39,597 nucleotides of DNA from Anaerolineales bacterium (GTDB lineage: Bacteria; Chloroflexota; Anaerolineae; Anaerolineales; Villigracilaceae). The stretch covers positions 1 to 39,597 of the forward strand of contig JAGNWT010000033.1 in assembly GCA_017985935.1 (NCBI GenBank), given 5' to 3'. This document shows, in pieces, positions 31,488 through 39,142 of the stretch. Position numbers and translations under genes: made by a program. The stretch's first letter is position 1, and every line of letters starts with the position of its first letter. The notes below the pieces were generated by a model that was not told where the DNA came from, did no database searches, and saw only the letters and a program-made list of their open reading frames with translations.

Positions 31488-33314
31488 TTAGATGACCCGT
31501 TCTCTCAATTGCGAACTGATATAGTCCATGATCGAGACGACGATCGCGATGGCGATCATCTGGGTGGATGCGGCGCGGTAGTTCAAAAGGTTGATGTTCT
31601 GTTGCAGCAGGAATCCAATGCCGCCGCCGCCCACGAAACCGATGATGGTGGACATGCGCACATTGATGTCCCAGCGGTACATGGTGTAGGAAATGTACGG
31701 CGGAATGATCTGCGGAATGACAGCGTAGATGATGGTCTGCAAACGGTTCGCGCCTGTGGCAGTGATCGCCTCCAGCGGACCGGGCATGATGCTTTCCACT
31801 TGCTCCGAATAGAGTTTCACCAGGCTTACGATGGTGTGCAGCCCAAGCGCCATCATGCCTGCAAAGGGACCAATGCCGACCGCGATGACGAAGACGATCG
31901 CCATCACCAGCGCTTCCACTGAGCGCATGGCGTTGACCGTGGTGCGGGTCACACTGTAGATCACCATGCCGGTCGGCAGAGTGTCTTTCGGTTTGGTGAC
32001 GAATGCCAGCAACAAGCCAAGACCTGCTCCGCTGATGACCGGCGCCCAGAAAGTAAGCTCAACGCGCCCGATCTGATACAGCCATTCCACCAGCCAGCCC
32101 AACAGACCAAAGAGAGTTGCCCCTGCCAGTGCGGCAAGCACAAGGTTGATGGTCTTTACACTGGCGGGAGAATTTTTCTCTGTAATGCGTTGACCGATCC
32201 GCCCGAGGAAACTGGCAAGTGTTCCACCCACGGCAAGCGCGCCAAGCGCAGGAATGGTGATGCGCACGATATCACTGGTCTGGAACAGGAAGGTGGCAAG
32301 GAACCCGAGCGAGCCCAGGGCTTTCTCGATCCCCAGGCTGATGTTGGTGGCAAGCCCCGCAAATTGGAACAACCCAAAGAACGCCACGACCACAGCGAGG
32401 AACATCACCACCATCCGTACCACCTTCGTGGAAGTGGATGGGATTGTTATTTCCTCCTGTGGCAGCGCCCAGTGCATGGCATACCAAAATGCGATCGGGG
32501 TCACCACAACACTGATCAGGTTGACCAACAGACTTTCCGAGATCGGAATGGTAAAGATCCCGATCTGGTTCACGATGTAGTAGCCAATTCCCATGCCGAT
32601 CGGCCAACCCATGATGGACAGAGCCGCGCTCGCCACCGGGGTCCGCACCGACTTCATCAAATTACGCGCGGCAAAGAAACTCAGCGGGAAGGCGAGGATC
32701 GTTCCGGCTGTGGTCGCAAGCAATGCCATGAAAACGGTTTCGATGATCTTATCCCAGGTGTCCTTCGCGTTCTGGGTAAAGCGCGGCGTGCCTACATTCT
32801 GACTGACCGCCACGCGAATAAACTGCTGGTCGTCACTGGTGCGGTCGGGCAAAACAAAAGCCGCAGCAAAGTGTCCCTCGGCATCGGTCTGAATGGTCTC
32901 GCGACCCAGTTCCACCACGTTGAGCGGATCACTGCCCGGCACAAAGCGGATCGGACCATCGGTGTGAGCGGGGAAGTTGAACCCTTCCACTTGAACAGTT
33001 TCGCCGGGATTTGCGCACGGCGGGTCGATCACCACATAGGGTGCGCTTGTATCTGCCTCGGGAAGATTCACCGCCGTTGGGCAGGGAACGTAGATCGGCG
33101 CGTTGACCATGGAAACGTTCTGTTCATACTCCAGCAGATCGGGCTGGGCCAGGGTACGGGTCACACGGGTCAGGCTTTCCTGTCTCTTTTCACTGCGCAG
33201 TTCTTCAAGGTTCACCTTGGTCACATCAAAACCGTAGGCGTAAATGAACAAACCAAGCAGAACGGCAAGCCCGACTTGAATGGATTTCCACGGGGATGAT
33301 TTTTTATCTTTCAT
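31488..33314 (-). CDS. phnE: phosphonate-type ABC transporter permease, greatly enlarged
   Basis: Membrane channel of a phosphonate/phosphate-like ABC importer. At 608 residues it is about twice the usual PhnE length (260-290). Order: membrane helix (13-30); extracytoplasmic region (about 35-185) with an Ig-like stretch (VVIDPPCANPGETVQVEGFNF, DAEGHFAAAFVLPDRT); first PhnE part WDKIIETVFMALLATTAGTILAFPLSFFAARNLM; then about 230 extra residues with several helices; then the second PhnE part from NAMRSVEALVMAIVFVIAVGIGPFAG through MPGPLEAITATGANRLQ (EAA loop contacting PhnC) to the end. It starts 3 bp after the phnC stop. One frame is open throughout, so a fusion by error is unlikely. Confidence 0.88.
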   Translation of the reverse strand: MKDKKSSPWKSIQVGLAVLLGLFIYAYGFDVTKVNLEELRSEKRQESLTRVTRTLAQPDLLEYEQNVSMVNAPIYVPCPTAVNLPEADTSAPYVVIDPPCANPGETVQVEGFNFPAHTDGPIRFVPGSDPLNVVELGRETIQTDAEGHFAAAFVLPDRTSDDQQFIRVAVSQNVGTPRFTQNAKDTWDKIIETVFMALLATTAGTILAFPLSFFAARNLMKSVRTPVASAALSIMGWPIGMGIGYYIVNQIGIFTIPISESLLVNLISVVVTPIAFWYAMHWALPQEEITIPSTSTKVVRMVVMFLAVVVAFFGLFQFAGLATNISLGIEKALGSLGFLATFLFQTSDIVRITIPALGALAVGGTLASFLGRIGQRITEKNSPASVKTINLVLAALAGATLFGLLGWLVEWLYQIGRVELTFWAPVISGAGLGLLLAFVTKPKDTLPTGMVIYSVTRTTVNAMRSVEALVMAIVFVIAVGIGPFAGMMALGLHTIVSLVKLYSEQVESIMPGPLEAITATGANRLQTIIYAVIPQIIPPYISYTMYRWDINVRMSTIIGFVGGGGIGFLLQQNINLLNYRAASTQMIAIAIVVSIMDYISSQLRERVI

Positions 33315-33317
33315 GAT

Positions 33318-34070
33318 TTAGCCCACCCGTTCCGCATCGCGGCCGTAAATGTCTTTGAACTTCTTATCGTCAATGTCGCGGGGATATCCCTCAAAGACCA
33401 ACTGTCCCTGATTGAGCGCGATCACGCGATCTGCGTAACGATGCACAAGGTCAAGAAAGTGCAGGCTGCATAACACGGTCACGCCGTCCTTCTTGTTGAT
33501 CTCCTCAAGATGTTTCATGATGCTGTGCGCGAGGACCGGGTCAAGGCTGGCCACCGGCTCGTCGGCCAGGATCATGTTCGGGTCTTGCATGAGCGCGCGC
33601 GCAATACCCACGCGCTGCTGCTGCCCGCCGCTGAGCTCATCTGCGCGCTGATTCGCCTTATCGGCGATCCCAACCCGCTCAAGCTGCTTGAAAGCTTTTT
33701 CAATATCTTCTTTAGGAAAGCGGTTCAGCAGACTCCAGGCTGGGTTCACATAGCCAAGCCGTCCGGCCAGCACATTGGTGATCACCTTGGAGCGATGCAC
33801 CAGATTGAAGTGTTGGAAGACCATGCCGATCTTGCGCCGGATACGGCGCATCTCTTCTGGTGAGGCGGCTGTGACATCATCGCCATCCCACAAGATCTGG
33901 CCTTCGGTCGGGTCGATCAATCGATTGATGCAGCGTAACAAAGTGGATTTGCCTGAGCCGCTCAAACCGATCACGGCAAGGAACTGTCCCTTTGGAACTT
34001 CAAAGGAAACGTTATCCAGCGCTTTGACTCCCCCGTCATAGACCTTGGTTAAGTTTTTTACCTGGAGCAT
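33318..34070 (-). CDS. phnC: phosphonate-type ABC transporter ATP-binding protein
   Basis: Cytoplasmic ATPase that drives the PhnDCE importer. The 250-residue protein has Walker A GLSGSGKST (35-43), the Q-loop FQHFNLV, signature LSGGQQQR (146-153) and Walker B MILADEP (166-172), and the family-specific LAGRLGYVNPAWSLLNRFPKED stretch typical of PhnC. The ATG at 34070 starts at MLQVKNLTKVYDGG; an upstream TTG at 34085 is unnecessary. It follows phnD across a terminator-like hairpin and is coupled to phnE. Confidence 0.95.
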   Translation of the reverse strand: MLQVKNLTKVYDGGVKALDNVSFEVPKGQFLAVIGLSGSGKSTLLRCINRLIDPTEGQILWDGDDVTAASPEEMRRIRRKIGMVFQHFNLVHRSKVITNVLAGRLGYVNPAWSLLNRFPKEDIEKAFKQLERVGIADKANQRADELSGGQQQRVGIARALMQDPNMILADEPVASLDPVLAHSIMKHLEEINKKDGVTVLCSLHFLDLVHRYADRVIALNQGQLVFEGYPRDIDDKKFKDIYGRDAERVG

Positions 34071-34141
34071 AATGGCTTCTCGCAATCTTTAAGAATGTTG
34101 GTTGTGCGTCGTGCCTGCGCTCAATTATAAAATAGAAGATG

Positions 34142-34175
34142 AAAAAAATCGGGCAGGGAACTTAATCCCTGCCCG
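34142..34175 (-). terminator. hairpin between phnD and phnC
   Basis: On the minus strand a perfect 10-bp stem CGGGCAGGGA/TCCCTGCCCG with a 6-base loop is followed by A and seven T. It lies inside the phnDCE operon after phnD, where partial termination would give more binding protein than transporter, common for ABC importers. Confidence 0.82.
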
Positions 34176-34199
34176 AAAGTTGTGTTGCAATATCAGGAA

Positions 34200-35333
34200 T
34201 TACTTGGGAGCCTGATAGCCGGTGGCGGCGACCATGGCGCGAACCATGTCATATTCCGCATCTTCGGCGGGAGCAATGCCGGACCAGTTGTAGAAGTCGC
34301 GGCTGCCGATGGAGGTGCCCCAGGCTTCGGTCTGAGCGAAAGCGACGAGGGCTTCTTCGATCTGGGCGCGCACATCAGCCGGGAATTCCGGGCCGAAGGA
34401 GAGCGTGTCATTCGGGATGGTCGGGGAGACGGCCAGAATGCGAACCTTCTGGATCACGTCCGGAGCTTCCACGCGGATGTTGGCGCGGGCATCCTTCACT
34501 TCGTACCCGTCGCAAAGCAGTTTCTTGCCTTCGGCGTCGGGCGCGCAGTTCGGGATCACATCAGCGGGCAGTTCGTACATGTCCTCGGTCACGGTGCCGG
34601 CGAGGAAGTCATCATAGCTGAAGACGGGCTTGCCTTCGGGGTTGAGCGGGACACTGTAGAAGACGGTACCGAAATCAACTTCGCCGTTGTACACAGCGAG
34701 CACGGTCTGGTTGTGACCGCCGGTCTGAACCTGTTCACCGGGGGTGATGCCGGCGTCGTTGAGCATGACGAGCGGGACCATGTAGCCGGAGGTCGAGCCA
34801 ACGTCACCGTAGCCCCACTTCTTGCCTTCGAGGTCGGCGAGGGTCTTGATCTCGCTGTCTACAGGGACGATGAACTCAGCCCAGTAAACCGGGTAGCCGT
34901 TGCGGATGGCCTTGAAGGAAACATCCACACCGCACAACTGGCTGGCGAGAGCATAGCCCAAGCCGGGGATGAACGCCATGGTGTCTGAAGGGGAGGCGCA
35001 CATTTCTTCAATGGTCGCGGCGTAGGAGGTCGGGACGGTCACTTCGAACGTCAAGCCGGTGGCTTCGTTCAAAGCGGCAGCCATCACCTCACCACCGGTC
35101 ACAATGATGTTCGCATCCACAGAGGGGACGAACAAAACTTTGATGGGGTGTTCGGGGGAACCAACCGCGGGAACGGGGGGTTCAGTGGCTGTGGGGGGAA
35201 CGGCCGTGGGGGCTTCAGTAGCGGGAGCTTCTGTTGCAGCAGGAGCCTCGGTGGCGGCGGGGCCACAAGCAGACAGCATCATCGAAGCGGCAACGATGAG
35301 TGTCAGCAGTACAAATACAAAACGCTTGTTCAT
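34200..35333 (-). CDS. phnD: phosphonate-type substrate-binding lipoprotein
   Basis: The extracytoplasmic receptor of the transporter, 377 residues. A lipoprotein signal ends at Cys23 (MMLSAC), followed by a low-complexity Ala-Thr-Glu-Pro linker (about 24-57) of the type common in Chloroflexota lipoproteins. The PhnD-like core starts at HPIKVLFVPSVDANIIVTGGEVMAAALNEATGLTFEVTVPTSYAATIEEMCA and includes GYGDVGSTSGYMVPLVML with the SxSG(Y) ligand-binding stretch, and VDFGTVF. This suggests phosphonate, phosphite or a related oxyanion; the exact ligand is unknown. GAGGAG precedes the ATG. Confidence 0.92.
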   Translation of the reverse strand: MNKRFVFVLLTLIVAASMMLSACGPAATEAPAATEAPATEAPTAVPPTATEPPVPAVGSPEHPIKVLFVPSVDANIIVTGGEVMAAALNEATGLTFEVTVPTSYAATIEEMCASPSDTMAFIPGLGYALASQLCGVDVSFKAIRNGYPVYWAEFIVPVDSEIKTLADLEGKKWGYGDVGSTSGYMVPLVMLNDAGITPGEQVQTGGHNQTVLAVYNGEVDFGTVFYSVPLNPEGKPVFSYDDFLAGTVTEDMYELPADVIPNCAPDAEGKKLLCDGYEVKDARANIRVEAPDVIQKVRILAVSPTIPNDTLSFGPEFPADVRAQIEEALVAFAQTEAWGTSIGSRDFYNWSGIAPAEDAEYDMVRAMVAATGYQAPK

Positions 35334-35390
35334 TTCTTCTCCTCTAAGAGATAAAAGGTTTATGGTGTCAGGTACACCTTCGACTAAAAA

Positions 35391-35429
35391 ATCATAGTCT
35401 ATAACACTTGTACGAACAAGTACGCTTGT
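35391..35429 (-). promoter_or_regulatory. phnDCE promoter with overlapping operator half-sites
   Basis: On the minus strand TTGTTC (plus 35414-35419), a 17-bp spacer and TATGAT (35391-35396) form a promoter. Over its -35 lie three alternating half-sites CTTGT, ACAAG, CTTGT at 9-bp intervals (35407-35429), giving two overlapping inverted repeats, ACTTGT-ACGA-ACAAGT and ACAAG-TACG-CTTGT. That arrangement suggests a repressor site; the regulator is unknown. Confidence 0.5.
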
Positions 35430-35456
35430 CTTAAAAAAAGAGTATATAAATCACTG

Positions 35457-35972
35457 TCAACTTTCCAAGTCCCAGGAAAACAACATTAAGTCAATGTCAT
35501 CCTCTTTGAGTTTGACCATTTTTTCGAACTTTAACCCTGATTTCTCCAGGACACGGATCGAGCCTTTGTTCTCAGGCATGGTAACGCCCAAAATGCGCTT
35601 CATTCCCAATTGGGTCTTTGCGTACTCCATCACACCCGCGGCGGATTCTGCGGCGTATCCTTTTGCCCAAAATTGCGGAAGAAAAGCGTAGCCGACATCC
35701 GCGTGGATGAACACATCCCTTTTGACCAACCCGCAAATTCCGATCGGAATATTTCCCTCTTTTAACAGGACCAGATAAAGACCGAAGCCGAATCTTTCGT
35801 AACTGGAGATGGCTCCCTTTTCGATATAGCGTTTCGCATCTTCGAGAGTTCTCACGCCGCGATCACCGATATAGTAAATGAACGATGGCTGGTTGAGCAG
35901 GTCGAGGATAAAACCCGCATCGTTAGTGGTCAGCCTGCGGAGAAATAATCTTTCGGTTTCGATCAGGTTCAT
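35457..35972 (-). CDS. GNAT acetyltransferase, RimJ/RimL type
   Basis: A 171-residue acetyltransferase. The start MNLIETERLFLRRLTTNDAGFILDLLNQP and the CoA-binding region GYAFLPQFWAKGYAAESAAGVMEYA, followed by VTMPENKGSIRVLEKSGLKFEKM, are typical of the RimL/RimJ group that acetylates protein N-termini or small molecules; the substrate is unknown. AAGGA lies before the ATG at 35972; a longer start at 36008 is possible but adds non-conserved residues. It lies between the phn promoter and the terminator of the flavoprotein genes. Confidence 0.88.
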   Translation of the reverse strand: MNLIETERLFLRRLTTNDAGFILDLLNQPSFIYYIGDRGVRTLEDAKRYIEKGAISSYERFGFGLYLVLLKEGNIPIGICGLVKRDVFIHADVGYAFLPQFWAKGYAAESAAGVMEYAKTQLGMKRILGVTMPENKGSIRVLEKSGLKFEKMVKLKEDDIDLMLFSWDLES

Positions 35973-36018
35973 GGAGTTTCCATCCTTGCATTTGAAGAGG
36001 TCATTCATTGTACCGCCA

Positions 36019-36056
36019 AGAAAAAAACTCCGGGCAATTGCCCGGAGTTTTTTTCT
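36019..36056. terminator. bidirectional terminator, perfect 38-bp palindrome
   Basis: A perfect inverted repeat with no unpaired centre: AGAAAAAAACTCCGGGCAA and its exact complement. It ends 2 bp before the flavoprotein stop codon region at 36058 and terminates the minus-strand operon; it would also work on the plus strand. Confidence 0.88.
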
Positions 36057-36057
36057 T

Positions 36058-37557
36058 TTACTTCAACACTTTCATCAGATTTCTGCCCGCCGCGCCGCTG
36101 ATACCGCCGCCGCCGTGAACCCCGCTGCCGCACAGATATAAATTATCAATGGGTGTCTTATGGCTTGACCAACCCGGGATGGGTCGCATGAACATGAACT
36201 GGTCAAGCATGAGCTGTCCATGATTTAAGTCGCCTTCGGTCAGTCCGTAGGTCTGCTCCATGTCAAGCGGTGAAATCACTTTTGTGTTTTTGATCGATGG
36301 CTTCAATGCGGGGAAGTATTGTGCCAGCGTATCAATCGCGATCTTTTCAACCTTCGCGCCTTCGGTCTTCCAAGCGCCATTCTTTAGCTTGTATGCCGCA
36401 AATTGGAAGTGAATACTGACGACCTCGCCGGAAGTGGTGACTTCGAGATAGGGCTTCTCAGCAATGCTGTGATATTTTGCCGCGTCGTACGCCTGCTCGA
36501 GATATTTGATGGCGGGTGCAAGCACGACCGTTCCATCAGGGATGCCGTGTTTGCCATCGGTGAGCAAATGCACTTTGGTGACCGAGCCGCGCATTTTGAT
36601 GGACTGCACGTTCCAGACAAATTCAGGTGGGAGATTGACCGCGCCAACCAGACTGAGGAAGGTGCGCTTCGGGTCCGCAGCGGAGATGACATTGCCTGCG
36701 GTAAGCTCTTCTCCGCTGGCAAGAGTCACGCCTTTACAGGTGAACGTATCAACATTGATACTCCTCACTTCTGCATTGACACGAATCTCGCCGCCAAAGG
36801 ATTTGACCGCTGCTGCCAATGCTTCGGTAATCTTTCCCACACCGCCCTGCACACTGATATGCGAAAGTCCGCCGCGGTTCGCCCAATTATGCATCAGGGT
36901 ATAGCCTGTGCCCGCGCCGAACACGCCCAGCGTGAATCCGTGAATCCCCAGCGAAGCGACCGAAGCCTTGACGACATCCGAGTCGAACCACTCATCCACG
37001 AATTCATCGGCGGTCATGGGAATGCCGCGCACAATGCGCATCATATCCTTGCCGCCCATCATGCGCAGGTTGATCCCCATCTTGGCAAGATCCATACCTT
37101 CGCTGAAATTAAATCCTTTTGGCAGGCGCGGCATAATGGTCTCATTGGCGTTGTGCATGAACCTGGTGACCTTCTTCATGAACTCAATGAAGGGAATCCA
37201 GTTTGCCGCATCTTTTTCAGAGAAACGTTTAATGGACTCAGCTGCCTTGGCAGGGTCGGCGTCGAGCATGAGGTGGTTGCCATCCGCTTGAAGGGAGATG
37301 AATGGTTTTCGGACAGAATCAACTACAAGTCCGTGTGAAGCGAGGTTGAGGTCCTTGATAATGTCCGGGCGCAGAGTCCCGCCCGCATGCAGGGAATCCA
37401 CAGTGAAGCCATCCCCAAAAGATTCTGTGACAACCTGCCCGCCGACGATGCCGCGCTTTTCAAGCACCAAAACCTTTTTGCCCTGCTTTGCAAGATATGC
37501 CGCGGCGACCAACCCGTTGTGTCCCGCGCCGATGATGATGTGATCGTAAGTTTTCAT
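36058..37557 (-). CDS. PYROXD2/phytoene-desaturase-like FAD oxidoreductase (copy 2)
   Basis: A 499-residue FAD-dependent enzyme of the CrtI-like superfamily, nearer to PYROXD2 than to true carotenoid desaturases. The dinucleotide fold is IIIGAGHNGLVAAAYLAKQGKKVLVLEKRGIVGGQV (residues 7-42), and the C-terminal FAD signature is NLYLCGSGVHGGGGISGAAGRNL. Middle segments QGGVGKITEALAAAVKSFGGEIRVNAEV and VISAADPKRTFLSLVG are family-typical. The substrate is unknown. Its ATG starts 1 bp after the stop of the homologous gene upstream, so the two are co-translated and may work together. Confidence 0.9.
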   Translation of the reverse strand: MKTYDHIIIGAGHNGLVAAAYLAKQGKKVLVLEKRGIVGGQVVTESFGDGFTVDSLHAGGTLRPDIIKDLNLASHGLVVDSVRKPFISLQADGNHLMLDADPAKAAESIKRFSEKDAANWIPFIEFMKKVTRFMHNANETIMPRLPKGFNFSEGMDLAKMGINLRMMGGKDMMRIVRGIPMTADEFVDEWFDSDVVKASVASLGIHGFTLGVFGAGTGYTLMHNWANRGGLSHISVQGGVGKITEALAAAVKSFGGEIRVNAEVRSINVDTFTCKGVTLASGEELTAGNVISAADPKRTFLSLVGAVNLPPEFVWNVQSIKMRGSVTKVHLLTDGKHGIPDGTVVLAPAIKYLEQAYDAAKYHSIAEKPYLEVTTSGEVVSIHFQFAAYKLKNGAWKTEGAKVEKIAIDTLAQYFPALKPSIKNTKVISPLDMEQTYGLTEGDLNHGQLMLDQFMFMRPIPGWSSHKTPIDNLYLCGSGVHGGGGISGAAGRNLMKVLK

Positions 37558-37558
37558 T

Positions 37559-39142
37559 TTAGATACCGTCCTTCAACGCCAGCTCTGCCGCGAATTTTCC
37601 GGGCGCGCCCATGATTCCGCCGCCGGGATGTGCGCCCGAACCTGCGAGGTAATAGCCGTTGATGGGCGTGCGGAAACTCGACCATTTTGTTGCGGGGCGC
37701 ATGAAGAAGAGTTGATGCAGCAGCAGTTCGCCGTGGAAGATGTTGCCGCCGGTGATGCCGGTGATTTTCTCAATATCCACGGGCGTGATGACCTGCTTGC
37801 CGATGATGGCGCGGCGGATGTTGGGCGCGTGTTTCTCGATGGTGGAAATGACCGTCTCGCCAAAGGCTTCGCGCTTGGCATCATCCCAGCCGCCTTCGAT
37901 ATCGTACGGCGCGTACTGCACGAAACAGGACATGACATGCTTTCCGGGAGGCGCCATATCCGGGTCGATCTTGGAGGGCAGGATCATGTCGATGTACGGC
38001 TCTTTCGCAAAACGTCCGTACTTCGCGTCATCGTAGGCGCGCTCGATGTAATCAATGCTCGGGCTGATGGAGATCGCGCCGTTGTGCAGCGCATTTTCGC
38101 CGGGCAGTGCGGTGAAGTTGGGCAGCTCGCTCAATGCAAGGTTGACCTTGCCCGACGAGCCGCGTGTGCGAAATTTTTTGATGGAGTGGATCAAGTCTTC
38201 GGGCAGGTATTTCTGCTCGACCAGTTTGAGGAAGGTCACAAATGGATCGGCGGAGGAGAGGACTGCCTTGCCATAGATCTCATCGCCGTTCTCGAGCGCG
38301 ACGCCAACCGCGCGTCCGCCCTTGATGATGACCTGCTTAACCGTTGCGTTGAGTCGGATCTCCGCTCCGAACGCGCGTGCAGAGCTGGCGATGGCTTCAG
38401 CGATCCCGCCGGTGCCGCCCTTCGCAAATCCCCAGGCACGGAAAGCCCCGTCAATTTCGCCCATGTAGTGATGGAGCAGAACATACGCGGTGCTGGGCGA
38501 GCGCGGACCGAGGAACGTGCCAATGATTCCGCTGGCGGATTTTGTGCCCAACAGCGCGGGAGTCTCGAACCATTCTTCGAGCATGTCCGCTGCAGACTGG
38601 GTCATGATCTTGGCAAGACCATACAATTCCTTTTCGGTCAGCGTTGAGGCAAATTGACCGAGTTTCATCAGTCCCATTAAGTCTTTGGGATGAAGCGATG
38701 TCGGATCAGGAGGCAAAATGCTCAAGATGGGTTTGATGGCTTTCGCCAGGCGCGCCATACGGCGGGAATATTCATCGTAGGCTTCCGCGTCTTTGGGCGA
38801 GTGGCGGTAGATCTCGCGGCGGGTGGTGTCGTGATCTTCCCAGCCTGCGATGTAGTCGCCGGTGCCGGTCGGGGTGAAGGTGCTGGGCAGCGGCAGGATC
38901 TTCAGTCCATGCTGCGGCAGTTTCAGGTCGCGGATGATCTCCGGGCGCAGCAGACTCACTACATAAGAAAATTCCGTGAATTTGTAGCCGGGGATGATCT
39001 CCTCGGTGATCGTCGCACCGCCGACAAGTTCGCGGCGCTCCAGTACGACCACTTTGCGCCCCGCCCTTGCCAGATACGCAGCAGCAACGAATCCATTGTG
39101 TCCGCCGCCGATGATGATTGCGTCATAATTTTGTGTCGTCAT
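37559..39142 (-). CDS. PYROXD2/phytoene-desaturase-like FAD oxidoreductase (copy 1)
   Basis: A 527-residue paralogue of the downstream gene. FAD fold IIIGGGHNGFVAAAYLARAGRKVVVLERRELVGGATI (9-45), middle FAKGGTGGIAEAIASSARAFGAEIRLNATVKQV, and C-terminal GYYLAGSGAHPGGGIMGAPGKFAAELAL. The MxPSxxDPDxAPPGKH segment (ILPSKIDPDMAPPGKHVMS) is typical of the PYROXD2 group. An AGAGGA stretch supports the ATG at 39142 over a GTG at 39157. The ATG overlaps the stop of the GcvT-family gene (TAATG), indicating an operon GcvT-like, copy 1, copy 2. Confidence 0.92.
   Translation of the reverse strand: MTTQNYDAIIIGGGHNGFVAAAYLARAGRKVVVLERRELVGGATITEEIIPGYKFTEFSYVVSLLRPEIIRDLKLPQHGLKILPLPSTFTPTGTGDYIAGWEDHDTTRREIYRHSPKDAEAYDEYSRRMARLAKAIKPILSILPPDPTSLHPKDLMGLMKLGQFASTLTEKELYGLAKIMTQSAADMLEEWFETPALLGTKSASGIIGTFLGPRSPSTAYVLLHHYMGEIDGAFRAWGFAKGGTGGIAEAIASSARAFGAEIRLNATVKQVIIKGGRAVGVALENGDEIYGKAVLSSADPFVTFLKLVEQKYLPEDLIHSIKKFRTRGSSGKVNLALSELPNFTALPGENALHNGAISISPSIDYIERAYDDAKYGRFAKEPYIDMILPSKIDPDMAPPGKHVMSCFVQYAPYDIEGGWDDAKREAFGETVISTIEKHAPNIRRAIIGKQVITPVDIEKITGITGGNIFHGELLLHQLFFMRPATKWSSFRTPINGYYLAGSGAHPGGGIMGAPGKFAAELALKDGI

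Noticed and set aside
32190..33299. 369-codon open frame on the plus strand
   Set aside because: It is antisense to phnE, a clear ABC permease; the translation is charged, low in recognisable motifs and lacks a ribosome-binding site.
34182..34988. 268-codon open frame on the plus strand
   Set aside because: Antisense to phnD, with Val/Gly/Asp-rich shadow composition.
36403..37338. 311-codon open frame on the plus strand
   Set aside because: Antisense to the second PYROXD2-like gene; no family resemblance and no start signal.
37628..38647. 339-codon open frame on the plus strand
   Set aside because: It lies opposite the PYROXD2-like gene and has the composition of a shadow frame caused by high GC at third positions; no motif recognised.
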